Assembly (NCBI GenBank): GCA_945862435.1
Contig: CAMAXX010000013.1
Coordinates: 1 to 64,000 of the forward strand
Length of the DNA: 64,000 nt
Source of the DNA: Pseudorhodobacter antarcticus
Lineage (GTDB): Bacteria; Pseudomonadota; Alphaproteobacteria; Rhodobacterales; Rhodobacteraceae
Direction of reading: 5' to 3'
Numbering within the stretch: the stretch's first letter is position 1; each line of letters begins with the position of its first letter. Below the pieces are notes generated by a model that saw only the letters and a list, made by a program, of their open reading frames with translations, was not told the origin of the DNA and made no database searches. A program made the position numbers and the translations under genes. Below, in pieces: positions 26,348 to 34,947 of this stretch.

Positions 26348-27067
26348 GCAGGAACAGCGCTTAGGCCGCCAAAAGACCGACCCTCGCGGTCACTTGGGCG
26401 GCAAAGCCAATAACATCGGGGGCGAAAAGCTGACAAGGGTAATCCCGCCTGAATTCTATGGGGTGCGCCTGGAGAGTTTTCTTGGCAAGATGCATAAGGA
26501 GATTTCGAATGAAGACACCGATGGTGTAGGTAGGGCGATCCCAGCGACCAACACTTCGGTTGGCCACGTCGCGGCAGGTCTTGAAGTAAGCTTTCCCTTT
26601 ACGGTAAACACGGCGGGGCTGGCGGCAACGCTGGGGTTCCGGAATATCTGGATACACAGCCTGACGGGCGGCTCGAATGAGATGGAAGGCTATCGCCACA
26701 AGATATCGGCGGGTATCCGCACAATCCAAGATTTTGCAAGCAAGATTTTGCGTATAAGATTTTGCGCATAAGATTTTGCGCATAAGATTTTGCACTGGCC
26801 CCATGAACCAGCAAACAAAAGCCAAGAACGGCTTGGGTACGGGTGCCAAGTCGCTTAACCTAGTTTGCGGCAAGTTCCTTTGCGGGTTGTGACAATCGAT
26901 TTCAACCCGCTACAAATCATCAGATTGAACGGAACACAATGAAACTGATGACGACATAAAAACCTAACATACTGATATTTATCAATTAATATAGAAACTT
27001 TATGCGACCAGATGCATTTCGCGAAACCCCAATTCCGGCGGCGGCGGCACCTTTCCCTGACTGCCTA
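26348..27067. other. Gene-poor stretch between the arsenic operon and tdh
   Basis: These 720 bp have open frames on both strands (for example 26361-26873 minus and 26262-26771 plus), but none shows a recognisable family, ribosome site or normal amino-acid composition. I read it as eroded mobile DNA at the distal side of the accessory region. It holds the 14-bp tandem repeat listed next and becomes AT-rich toward 27000. Confidence 0.5.
26727..26796. repeat. Five tandem copies of a 14-bp unit
   Basis: Five head-to-tail units of the form (C/T)AAGATTTTGC(G/A)NN fill 26727-26796: CAAGATTTTGCAAG, CAAGATTTTGCGTA, TAAGATTTTGCGCA twice, then TAAGATTTTGCACT. The unit is AT-rich in GC-rich DNA and lies in no credible gene. 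Confidence 0.85.
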
Positions 27068-28108
27068 TCACGTCCAATCCAGCACGACCTTGCCCGAAGA
27101 CCCCGCGCGCATGGTGTTGAATCCATTCGTAAAATCGCGCGCGGCAAAGCGGTGAGTGATGACTGCGCTAACATCTAAACCGTGTTCCAGCATGGCAATC
27201 ATTTTGTACCACGTCTCAAAAATCTCGCGCCCGTAAACGCCTTTGATGGTGATCGCACGCAGCACAATACGCGACCAATCCACAGGCGATTTCTTCGGCG
27301 GTATCCCCAACATTGCGATCCGCCCGCCCATGACCAGCGCGTCAATCATCTGATCCAGGGCTGCTTGGCTGCCTGACATTTCCATACCAATATCAAAGCC
27401 TTGGCTCATCTTTAGGCGCGCCATGACATCGCGCAAATCCTCGCTCGCCACATTGACGGGGATGCAGCTTGTCACCGCTGCCGCAAGTTCCAGCCGCGCG
27501 GGATTTACATCGGTAATCACCACATGCCGCGCGCCCACATGCCGCGCCACGGCTGCCGCCATAATGCCGATGGGGCCAGCCCCTGTAATCAGCACATCTT
27601 CGCCCACCAAATCGAACGACAGCGCTGTGTGAACGGCATTGCCAAGCGGGTCTAAAATTGCACCAATCTCATCAGAAATGCTATCAGGCAAAGGCACGAC
27701 GTTGAACGCTGGCAGGCGCAGAAAGCCTGCAAAAGCGCCTTGTTCGTTCACGCCGATGCCGCGCGTTTCGGGGTCTAGGTGAAACTTGCCAGCCCGCGAT
27801 TGGCGCGAGTTATGCCCAATCAAATGCCCCTCGCCCGAACAGCGCTGGCCAATCATCAGCCCCTGCACATTGGCCCCCATCGCCACGATACACCCTGCAA
27901 ATTCATGGCCTGTCACAAGGCCCAGCGGCACAGTTCGCGCGGCCCATTCGTCCCAGTTCCAAATGTGAATGTCTGTGCCACAAATCCCTGTTTTGGTGAT
28001 TTGGATAAGCACATCATCAGGGCCAATGTCGGGGATGGGGCGGGTTTGCATTTCCAGCCCCACAGTCGGGGCGGCTTTGACCAGCGCAGGCATGGTGGTA
28101 TTGGTCAT
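27068..28108 (-). CDS. tdh: L-threonine 3-dehydrogenase
   Basis: A 346-residue medium-chain zinc dehydrogenase. Catalytic zinc ligands are Cys43 ([16 protein letters not shown]) and His68-Glu69 (VTGHEFAG). The NAD fold is [20 protein letters not shown], and [12 protein letters not shown] is typical of Tdh. It oxidises threonine to 2-amino-3-ketobutyrate for the next enzyme, Kbl. Oddly, residues 91-117, which hold four structural-zinc cysteines in the E. coli enzyme, have none here. Its ATG overlaps the kbl stop codon (ATGA), so translation is coupled. Confidence 0.93.
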   Translation of the reverse strand: MTNTTMPALVKAAPTVGLEMQTRPIPDIGPDDVLIQITKTGICGTDIHIWNWDEWAARTVPLGLVTGHEFAGCIVAMGANVQGLMIGQRCSGEGHLIGHNSRQSRAGKFHLDPETRGIGVNEQGAFAGFLRLPAFNVVPLPDSISDEIGAILDPLGNAVHTALSFDLVGEDVLITGAGPIGIMAAAVARHVGARHVVITDVNPARLELAAAVTSCIPVNVASEDLRDVMARLKMSQGFDIGMEMSGSQAALDQMIDALVMGGRIAMLGIPPKKSPVDWSRIVLRAITIKGVYGREIFETWYKMIAMLEHGLDVSAVITHRFAARDFTNGFNTMRAGSSGKVVLDWT

Positions 28109-29295
28109 AGCGCAATCCCGACATCTTTGGCAGCCCCAGCAAATGCCGCTAGCGCCGTGTCCAGATCATTGCGGGTCAATGCCGCGCTCATTTGTGTGCG
28201 GATACGCGCGGCCCCTTTAGGCACGACGGGAAAGAAAAAGGCAGGGGCCAAAACGCCGCGATCAAACAGCGCGCTGGCAAAGGATTGCGCAAGTTTCGCG
28301 TCCCTTAGCATCACAGGAATAATCGGGTGATCCCCCGCGATCAGATCAAATCCCAATGCCGCCAACCCTGCCCGCCAATAACGCGCGTTTTCCACCAGCT
28401 TTGCCCGCAGATCATCTGCGCCCTCAATTATATCCAGCGCCGCAAGGCCCGCGCCAACCACTGCTGGCGGCAGGGCATTAGAAAACAAATAAGGCCGCGC
28501 GCGCTGGCGCAAAAGGTCAATTGCCGCCTGTGGCCCTGCGATATACCCCCCCAGCGCGCCGCCAAGCGCCTTGCCCAAAGTGCCCGTCATTAGGTCAATC
28601 TTGACGCCGGCGCGGGCCGGCGTGCCCCGCCCCTGCGGGCCCGTAAAGCCTGTGGCGTGGCAATCATCCACCATGGTTACGGCCCCATATTTTTCGGCAA
28701 GCGCCGCGATTTCGTCTAACTTGGCATAGGTGCCATCCATCGAAAACACGCCGTCTGTTGCAATCATAATAAACCGCGCCCCGCCCGCGCGGGCGGCGAT
28801 AAGCTGCGCCTCAAGATCCGCCATATCGTTATTGGCATAGCGAAAGCGCCGCGCCTTGCACAGGCGGATGCCGTCAATGATAGACGCGTGGTTTAAGCTG
28901 TCGGAAATCACCGCGTCTTCTTCGCCCAAAAGGGGTTCAAACAGCCCACCATTGGCATCAAAACAGGCGGCGAACAGGATGCTGTCATCTGTGCCCAAAT
29001 ACCGCGCGATCCGGCCCTCTAGCGCGCGGTGTAGGTCTTGGGTGCCGCAGATAAAGCGCACCGAGGCCATGCCGTAACCGTGATCGTCCATCGCCGACTT
29101 GGCGGCGGCCACCAACCGCGCATCCCCTGCCAGCCCCAGATAATTGTTGGCCGACAGGTTTATCAGCGGGCGCCCCGCCACCATCACCCGCGCCCCTTGG
29201 GCGGATGTGAGTTCCCGCTCGCGCTTCATCAGGCCATCGGCATTGATCTGCGCAAGCGTCGCGTTCAAATGGGAAAGAAAGGCGGGGTTGGTCAT
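28105..29295 (-). CDS. kbl: Glycine C-acetyltransferase (2-amino-3-ketobutyrate CoA ligase)
   Basis: A 396-residue alpha-oxoamine synthase. Signature segments are [49 protein letters not shown] and the PLP lysine in [16 protein letters not shown]. It cleaves 2-amino-3-ketobutyrate with CoA to glycine and acetyl-CoA. First gene of the kbl-tdh operon, with a palindrome 58 bp upstream that probably controls both, and the XRE-cupin gene just beyond. Confidence 0.95.
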   Translation of the reverse strand: MTNPAFLSHLNATLAQINADGLMKRERELTSAQGARVMVAGRPLINLSANNYLGLAGDARLVAAAKSAMDDHGYGMASVRFICGTQDLHRALEGRIARYLGTDDSILFAACFDANGGLFEPLLGEEDAVISDSLNHASIIDGIRLCKARRFRYANNDMADLEAQLIAARAGGARFIMIATDGVFSMDGTYAKLDEIAALAEKYGAVTMVDDCHATGFTGPQGRGTPARAGVKIDLMTGTLGKALGGALGGYIAGPQAAIDLLRQRARPYLFSNALPPAVVGAGLAALDIIEGADDLRAKLVENARYWRAGLAALGFDLIAGDHPIIPVMLRDAKLAQSFASALFDRGVLAPAFFFPVVPKGAARIRTQMSAALTRNDLDTALAAFAGAAKDVGIAL

Positions 29296-29352
29296 GGTGC
29301 ATCCTCCTGCATGCCAAGAAACATGGCAGAAAACGCGCCTTATGTCAATATA

Positions 29353-29367
29353 ACGGAATTATTCCGT
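29353..29367 (-). promoter_or_regulatory. 15-bp palindrome in the kbl-tdh promoter, likely operator
   Basis: ACGGAAT-T-ATTCCGT is a perfect inverted repeat in the 85-bp gap between the XRE-cupin gene and kbl. On the kbl strand it overlaps a TTGACG hexamer that could be the -35 box. The adjacent XRE regulator is the natural candidate to bind it. Confidence 0.5.
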
Positions 29368-29380
29368 CAAGCCGGATTTT

Positions 29381-29938
29381 TTAACTGCCAAGCACAATCA
29401 ACAGCGCCCGCGCAGGGCCATCTTTGGCGGCAATGGCGTGGGGCTGATCGGCGCTGTAGCGGGCGGTGTCGCCTGCAGACAGGGTTTGCGCATCAGGGCC
29501 AGCGGTCAGATCCAAACTGCCATCTATCACGGTTAGATGCTCGCGGCAGCCTTTGGCGTGGGGGCTGCTGCCAAGCACCCCGCCCGCATCAAAGCGCAGA
29601 TCGTACACCTCATGCGCGCCGACTTGGTCGGGCGGCGATAGAATACGAATGCGCACCCCCTGCCCGCGCGCGGCAATCACGGGGGCGGCGCTTTCGCGGA
29701 CAATTTCAATGCCCGCCCGCGCGCCGCTGTCCAGCAGGCCGGCAAAATCAACCTGCAAGGCGGTGGTCAGGTTCCACAACGTCGCCACAGTGGGCGAGGA
29801 TTCGCCCCGCTCTATCTGGCTGACCATGGATCGGCTGACCCCCGACAGTTTCGCCACAGCGTCCAGCGATAACCCGCGCGCCTGCCGCGCCGCGCGCAGC
29901 GCCCCTGCAAGGCGCGTGTTGATGTCTGTATCATTCAT
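29381..29938 (-). CDS. XRE-family transcriptional regulator with cupin sensor domain
   Basis: A 185-residue regulator. Residues about 8-65 form a Cro/C1 helix-turn-helix (ALRAARQARGLSLDAVAKLS, GVSRSMVSQIERGESSPTV), and residues about 105-183 a cupin barrel (HLTVIDGSLDL; GDTARYSADQPHAI) that probably senses a small ligand such as an amino acid. ATG 29938 is taken; the frame runs open upstream without family character. Lying directly upstream of kbl-tdh on the same strand, it is probably their regulator. Confidence 0.85.
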   Translation of the reverse strand: MNDTDINTRLAGALRAARQARGLSLDAVAKLSGVSRSMVSQIERGESSPTVATLWNLTTALQVDFAGLLDSGARAGIEIVRESAAPVIAARGQGVRIRILSPPDQVGAHEVYDLRFDAGGVLGSSPHAKGCREHLTVIDGSLDLTAGPDAQTLSAGDTARYSADQPHAIAAKDGPARALLIVLGS

Positions 29939-29993
29939 GGGCGTAGTTTGGGGCGAGCGCGGTGCGCGGTCAAGTGGGGCCGGGCCGCGCGCT

Positions 29994-30197
29994 TTATTTA
30001 CGGCAGCCCAGCACATTCAAATCCTTACACAAATAGCCCGCAGCCCCGCCGATAAGCGCCCCTGTCACCGGATCGACGCCAACAGCGCCAGCTACCACCG
30101 CACCACTGGCGGCGCCAACAGCACCGCGCTGTAAATTGGTTTCGCAGGCCGACAGGCCCAAGACCAGTGGCAGCACCACAATAAATATCCGTTGCAT
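29994..30197 (-). CDS. Small glycine-zipper lipoprotein
   Basis: A 67-residue protein starting MQRIFIVVLPLVLGLSACET: a lipoprotein signal with the lipobox LSAC, cleaved and lipidated at that Cys (residue 18). The rest is Gly/Ala-rich (GAVGAASGAVVAGAVGVDPV, TGALIGGAAGY), a glycine-zipper-like segment found in small envelope lipoproteins. A good ribosome site (AAAGGAA) precedes ATG 30197. Function unknown. Confidence 0.75.
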   Translation of the reverse strand: MQRIFIVVLPLVLGLSACETNLQRGAVGAASGAVVAGAVGVDPVTGALIGGAAGYLCKDLNVLGCRK

Positions 30198-30340
30198 CGA
30201 ATGTTCCTTTCTATTGGTGTCATGCGGCAACCCGCCTAGGGCCACCACCTAGGACACTTTAGGCAAGCATAAATGCGGACATGCTGACATATATCAGCAA
30301 GGCGGTCGGTGCAGGGTATCAGAAGCGGTGCCGCGTGCGC

Positions 30341-31774
30341 CTATGTGCCGCAATAGGTCGTGTAGCGTCCATAGCCTGTAGGGGCAGGCAGGGCGTATGC
30401 CTCGCGCCCTGCCTCAGGCGCAAAGGGGTTTTGCAGGTGTTCCAACAGGGCGTGGAAGGGGGCCATATCGCCGCCTTCGGCAGCGTCCAGCGCCGCCTGC
30501 ACCATGTGGTTGCGCGGGATGGCGGCGGGGTTCACGGCGTTCAAATCCCCCTGCCCTGCCGATTGCAGAACGCGCGCGCGCCACTGCGCCAGCCAACCCT
30601 CTAACCTTGCACGCCTGTCCAAGGGGATCAGGGCTGAAAGGCGCGCGCCATCGGCTTTGGCCGCCTGAAGCGCCCTGAAAGATTGTGTAAAATCAGCCCC
30701 TTGGATCAGCGGCAAAAAGCCTTCAATCAGCGCATCGTCGGCGGATGTTGGCACATCTATGCCCAGTTTGCGGGCGAAAACTGCGCGCCATTGGGTGCGA
30801 TATATCCCAGCAATCCCGTCCAGCCGCGCGTTTGCCGCGTCGATCACCTGCGTTTCATCCCCCTCCATCAGGGGCAGCAGTGATTGGGCCAAGCGGCTGA
30901 TATTCCACGCCAAAATACGCGGCTGCATCCCATAGCTATAGCGGCCCGAATGATCGATGGATGAAAACACCGCATCTTCGTCGTACGCATCCAAAAACGC
31001 ACAAGGGCCATAGTCGATGGTTTCCCCCGACAGGGCCATATTATCGGTGTTCATCACGCCGTGGACAAAGCCCACCCCCATCCATGCCGCAATCAGCCGC
31101 GACTGGGCCGCGATCACGCTGTCCAGCAGGCCAAAGGCGGATTTTTCTGCATTTGGATAATGGCGAGCAAGGGTATGATCCATCAGCGCGCGCAGGCTGC
31201 CGGCATCGCCGCGACTGGTGAAATATTCAAACGTGCCCACGCGAATGTGGCTGGCGGCAATGCGCGCCAGCACCGCGCCGCGTTTTAGCCCGCCGTCACG
31301 CAGCACATCGCGCCCCGTGGTGGCCACTGCCAGCGCCCGAGTTGTGGGGATGCCCAGCGCCGCCATCGATTCTGAAATCAGAACTTCGCGCAGCATGGGG
31401 GCCAGATGCGCGCGCCCATCGCCGCCGCGCGAAAAGGCGGTGCGGCCCGACCCTTTGAGATGCAAATCAAACCGCGCGCCTTGGGGGGTGATAATCTCGC
31501 CCAGCAGATGCGCGCGCCCATCGCCCAGCACGGGGGAAAACCCACCAAACTGATGCCCTGCATAAGCCATCGCGCGGGGTGTGGCGCTGGCGGGCCAACT
31601 GGCCCCCGAAAACCACTGGGCGCCGTTTGTGCGCAATACATCTAGCGGCAGGCCAAGCTGCGCTGCCAGCGTTTCGTTAAACACCACAAGCGCGGGCGCT
31701 GGGGCGGGGTCGGGCGTTTGTTCCAGCACGCCCTGGGGCACATCGGTGGCAAAGCTGTGGTGCAAGGTAAACAT
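30341..31774 (-). CDS. selO: Protein adenylyltransferase SelO (YdiU family)
   Basis: A 477-residue pseudokinase-fold enzyme. Hallmarks are YAGHQFGGFSPVLGDGRAHL, LHLKGSGRTAFSRGGDGRAH, VGTFEYFTSRGD and GVMNTDNMALSGETIDYGPC. SelO transfers AMP from ATP to Ser/Thr/Tyr of target proteins and is tied to redox stress. The protein ends YTTYCGT, with Cys in the third-last position, the place where the human homologue has selenocysteine. The start at 31774 (MFTLHHSFATD) fits the family. Confidence 0.93.
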   Translation of the reverse strand: MFTLHHSFATDVPQGVLEQTPDPAPAPALVVFNETLAAQLGLPLDVLRTNGAQWFSGASWPASATPRAMAYAGHQFGGFSPVLGDGRAHLLGEIITPQGARFDLHLKGSGRTAFSRGGDGRAHLAPMLREVLISESMAALGIPTTRALAVATTGRDVLRDGGLKRGAVLARIAASHIRVGTFEYFTSRGDAGSLRALMDHTLARHYPNAEKSAFGLLDSVIAAQSRLIAAWMGVGFVHGVMNTDNMALSGETIDYGPCAFLDAYDEDAVFSSIDHSGRYSYGMQPRILAWNISRLAQSLLPLMEGDETQVIDAANARLDGIAGIYRTQWRAVFARKLGIDVPTSADDALIEGFLPLIQGADFTQSFRALQAAKADGARLSALIPLDRRARLEGWLAQWRARVLQSAGQGDLNAVNPAAIPRNHMVQAALDAAEGGDMAPFHALLEHLQNPFAPEAGREAYALPAPTGYGRYTTYCGT

Positions 31775-31914
31775 AGCGCGAATGTAGGGCGCGCGGGCGC
31801 GAATGCCAACTGCCCTTTCTAAGCGCAACGCAAGGAAACATCTGGGGCCATGATCGTTGACAGCGCCCGCCCCCGCACCCTAGCCTTTAAAGAGCACAAC
31901 CATAGGAGCGCGCC

Positions 31915-32946
31915 ATGATCACCGCCCGAACCATCCCATCGCCCCGCCTGACCACCCGCGTGTTGACCAGCGGGGCAGATGCGGGAACCCCTGTGATTTT
32001 TGTTCATGGCAACCTGTCATCTGCCGATTGGTGGCGGGGGGTGATGGCGCGGTTGCCCGCGCAGTATCGCGCCATTGCGCCCGATCTACGGGCCTATGGC
32101 GGGGCAGACCCATCGGCAAAGGTTGATGCCACGCGGGGCATGCGCGATTTTTCCGATGATCTGGCCGCGATGATGGACGCAATGGGGATCACGGCTGCAC
32201 ATTTGGTGGGCCATTCGCTGGGCGGCGCGGTTTTGTGGCAGTTTATGGCCGATTACGCAGGCCGCGCGCTTTCGGTCACCCAAGTGGCTCCTGGCAGCCC
32301 CTATGGCTTTGGCGGATGCAAGTTGGACGGCACGCCCTGCGCGCCAGACAATGCAGGCAGCGGCGGCGGGGCGGTGAACCCCGAATTCGCGCGGCTGTTG
32401 GCAGCGGGGGATCGCGGTGATGCAAGCCCCTTTCAACCGCTGAGCATTTTGAACACCTATGTGTGGAAGCCGCCCTTTGTGCCTGCCGAGATTGAACTGC
32501 TGCTGGACGCAACCCTATCGCAACATTGCGGGCCACAAGATTACCCTGGGGACGCCGCGCCATCTTTAAACTGGCCAATGGTTGCGCCAGGTAAGTTGGG
32601 GCCAATCAACGCAATGGCCCCGATCTATCAGACCCAACCTTTGGGGTTTTTGCGCGCCAGTTGCCCCGTGCTGTGGATATGCGGTGCGGATGATCCTGTG
32701 GTATCAGACGCTTCGCTGTTCGATCTGGGCACTTTGGGCCAATTGGGCGCGGTTCCAGGTTGGCCGGGGGCAGATGCCTATCCGCCCCAGCCGATGATTG
32801 CGCAGACAACGGCGGCGCTGGCCGCGTATGCCGCCAAAGGGCGCGTGGTGCAAACCCATGTTATGCAAGGTTGCGGCCACTCACCCTATCTTGAACATCC
32901 CGCCCAGTTTGATGCCACTTTGCATGCGTTCTTGGCACGGGCCTAG
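31915..32946 (+). CDS. Alpha/beta-hydrolase fold enzyme
   Basis: A 343-residue hydrolase. VIFVHGNLSSADWW holds the oxyanion loop, LVGHSLGGAVLWQF the nucleophile Ser (about residue 103), a late Asp lies near ICGADDPVV, and the His is in GCGHSPYLEHP. This is the classic Ser-Asp-His triad. Substrate unknown; esterase, lactonase or haloperoxidase-type activity are all possible. No signal peptide. ATG 31915 has AGGAG nearby upstream. It diverges from selO. Confidence 0.82.
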   Translation: MITARTIPSPRLTTRVLTSGADAGTPVIFVHGNLSSADWWRGVMARLPAQYRAIAPDLRAYGGADPSAKVDATRGMRDFSDDLAAMMDAMGITAAHLVGHSLGGAVLWQFMADYAGRALSVTQVAPGSPYGFGGCKLDGTPCAPDNAGSGGGAVNPEFARLLAAGDRGDASPFQPLSILNTYVWKPPFVPAEIELLLDATLSQHCGPQDYPGDAAPSLNWPMVAPGKLGPINAMAPIYQTQPLGFLRASCPVLWICGADDPVVSDASLFDLGTLGQLGAVPGWPGADAYPPQPMIAQTTAALAAYAAKGRVVQTHVMQGCGHSPYLEHPAQFDATLHAFLARA

Positions 32947-32953
32947 CGGCAAG

Positions 32954-34018
32954 TTAGCGCAGGCTGGCAGGCGCCAAGGCGCGCGACAGGCTGGCCTCGC
33001 CCTGCCCATGCAATGCGGGACTGTAGCCCGCAATCGTATCGTGCCGCGCTGTGTCCAGCAACTGTTTGGCAATTTGAGTGTGGCTTGCGGTGGTGAATTT
33101 ACTTTTCAAAATGGCGGCATAGCCTGACACAATCGGCGCGGCAAAAGACGTGCCCATAAGGCCTGTTGCGCGGCTGTTAACCCCCACCACCAAGAACTGA
33201 TCCTGAACTGTCGAGTTTGCGCCCGCAAAGTTGGAATAACTGGCCAGCGATGCCCGCTGCGACGTGGTGCCATTGCCGGATAAAGCCCCCACAAAGATAG
33301 CTGAACGCGCGCAAATCAAATCGCGGCTTAAAAGATCGATCCGCCCTGCAGCGTTCGCAGCGGTCATGGCAACCCCGTCATTTCCTGCCGCTTTGACCAC
33401 CACGGCAGCACCTGTTTTAGCATAGCTTATCAGCGATGATTCTTGGGCCTTCCAACCCACGTCACCCGTGCTTGCGCGGTAAAAAATGCCATAGCTTAGG
33501 TTCATAACATTGAACCCGCTTTGCAGCTTTACGGCGGTTGAACTGCGCGAAAAATCATGCGCAAAGGTGCGCGCATTCAGCGCCACCATCGATGCTTGTT
33601 TGCGTGTCCAGCCCCCATGCGCCAAAGTTTCGCTGCGCCCCGACATGGTGCCGCGTAGGCGGTATGTCGTACCAAAGCTATCCACCAGCGTGATGTTTGC
33701 CCCGCGTCCACGATACCCCTTCTTCCAAGCGGCAGGCACATCGCTGTGCATCCACGCAGAGCCAGTGGCCACGGTAAATTTGACTGGGCGCGCGGCTTTT
33801 GTAGGGCGCGGCGTAGCTGATCTGGTTTTTGGGGTGACGCGCGCCTGCGGCAGCGCCACAGCGGCAGAACGCTTAGTGCCCATACCGAAATCGGCGGTGC
33901 TAAATGCAATGGCGCTTGCCGCAGCCCCATCAGTGCGCGATTGCGCTGGTGCTGGCTGAATTTGCCCCAACATAAACGCCAGCGACATCGCAGCAAAAAT
34001 GCTGTTCTTCACCTTCAT
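32954..34018 (-). CDS. Exported subtilase-like (S8) serine peptidase
   Basis: A 354-residue protein. The N-terminus (MKVKNSIFAAMSLAFMLGQI, then QPAPAQ) is a Sec signal peptide, cleaved near residue 25. Subtilase landmarks are Asp113 (NITLVDSFG), a candidate His134 (TLAHGGWT), Asn213 (KAAGNDG) and the nucleophile Ser291 (GLMGTSFAAPIVSGYA). The Asp and His regions are atypical: there is no HGTHVAG motif, so activity is likely but not certain. Residues 26-100 may be a propeptide, rich in Pro, Thr and Arg. ATG 34018 begins the signal peptide. Confidence 0.78.
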   Translation of the reverse strand: MKVKNSIFAAMSLAFMLGQIQPAPAQSRTDGAAASAIAFSTADFGMGTKRSAAVALPQARVTPKTRSATPRPTKAARPVKFTVATGSAWMHSDVPAAWKKGYRGRGANITLVDSFGTTYRLRGTMSGRSETLAHGGWTRKQASMVALNARTFAHDFSRSSTAVKLQSGFNVMNLSYGIFYRASTGDVGWKAQESSLISYAKTGAAVVVKAAGNDGVAMTAANAAGRIDLLSRDLICARSAIFVGALSGNGTTSQRASLASYSNFAGANSTVQDQFLVVGVNSRATGLMGTSFAAPIVSGYAAILKSKFTTASHTQIAKQLLDTARHDTIAGYSPALHGQGEASLSRALAPASLR

Positions 34019-34048
34019 AAAACCACCCAAACTTGAACTACCCACAGC

Positions 34049-34086
34049 GTTAATTTACGCCGTCGAAGTTAATTTTGGCCGTCAAA
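34049..34086 (-). promoter_or_regulatory. Two tandem 19-bp direct repeats upstream of the S8 peptidase
   Basis: GTTAATTTACGCCGTCGAA and GTTAATTTTGGCCGTCAAA lie head to tail (16 of 19 identical), 31-68 bp before the peptidase start. Direct repeats two helical turns apart are the usual arrangement for dimers of a response regulator on one DNA face. Confidence 0.45.
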
Positions 34087-34293
34087 TGGAGTGGAGCAAA
34101 GCTACCCTAAAGGCGTAGTGAATGTGCATTAACCATTTCAGGTTTTTTTAATTATCTGAAGATAAAGGGAAAAATTGCGCCCCTGGGTAGGTTGGCGCAA
34201 AACAACATACAGTTTTATGTATTTGGTCGCAGCCCTTTGGGCACAGGGCCATGCTTCCAAACAAAACAACTGAACTTTGATGAAAATGCAAGG

Positions 34294-34370
34294 TGGTCGG
34301 GGCGGCGGGATTCGAACTCGCGACCTACGGTACCCAAAACCGTCGCGCTACCAGACTGCGCTACGCCCCG
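34294..34370 (-). tRNA. tRNA-Pro (TGG anticodon)
   Basis: On the minus strand: acceptor CGGGGCG/CGCCCCG, anticodon stem ACGGT/ACCGT around loop TTTGGGT (anticodon TGG), T-arm with GTTCGAATC, discriminator A and encoded CCA. Confidence 0.95.
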
Positions 34371-34476
34371 ACGTTCCTTGCGAGGGGGTGATTACGCCCA
34401 AAGCGCGGCTTTGAAAAGGGATAGCTGCGAAGATTCTGCCCAAAATCGCAAAAATTTTTGCCCAAGGCTGCAGCGC

Positions 34477-34947
34477 CTAATTTGCCGCGCAGTCAGACCC
34501 TGCGATACTGGGGTGATGCAGCGCGCCTCCAGCGGCGATGCCCAACCGTGCGGCAAACCCGCCGTTGATTTCCAGCACATAGCGCACGCCATCCCCGCCA
34601 TCGATGACGCTGCGATCCAAGGGCACTGCGTTGGCGTGCACTTTTAAAATCGTTCCATCATCGGCGGCGAAGATCATATCCAGCGGGATCAGCGTATTGG
34701 CCATCCAAAACTGCGCACGCTGCGCCCTGTCATAAACAAACAGCATCCCTGCTGCGCTGGCCATCTGGGGGCGGTTCATAAGGCCGATGGCGCGTTCGCC
34801 ATCGGTATCGGCGACTTCGACAGAAAATTCTTGCCGTGCGTTTGTGGTTTGCACAGAAATACGCTCAGGCGCGCAAGCGGCCTGTGCCATAAATGGCGCA
34901 AACACACCAAAGGCCGCGAAAATCAGGGCGCCAGCGCTGCGTCCCAT
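34477..34947 (-). CDS. DUF192 exported protein
   Basis: A 156-residue protein with an N-terminal signal (MGRSAGALIFAAFGVFAPFM, AQA) and the DUF192 signature GERAIGLMNRPQMASAAGML, AQFWMANTLIPLDMIFA. The family is a small beta-barrel of unknown function, secreted or membrane-associated. ATG 34947 lies inside the 3' end of the cold-shock gene in another frame (25-bp overlap), so the two are translationally linked. An in-frame start at 35001 would add a leader ahead of the signal peptide. Confidence 0.8.
   Translation of the reverse strand: MGRSAGALIFAAFGVFAPFMAQAACAPERISVQTTNARQEFSVEVADTDGERAIGLMNRPQMASAAGMLFVYDRAQRAQFWMANTLIPLDMIFAADDGTILKVHANAVPLDRSVIDGGDGVRYVLEINGGFAARLGIAAGGALHHPSIAGSDCAAN

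Noticed and set aside
26262-26771. Open frame on the plus strand overlapping the end of arsJ
   Set aside because: Its first part is arsJ read in another frame and the rest has no family resemblance.
26361-26873. Long open frame on the minus strand (170 codons) in the gene-poor stretch
   Set aside because: No recognisable domain, no ribosome site, Arg/Cys-rich composition like a shadow frame, and it includes the tandem repeat. Not called as a gene.
21651-27067. attL/attR duplication of the tRNA-Cys 3' end
   Set aside because: Looked for a second copy of the T-arm/acceptor sequence up to 27067 and found none by eye; an alignment could still reveal a diverged one.
30341-30370. Selenocysteine insertion in selO
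   Set aside because: The codon at the homologous place is a normal Cys codon and no in-frame TGA precedes the stop.
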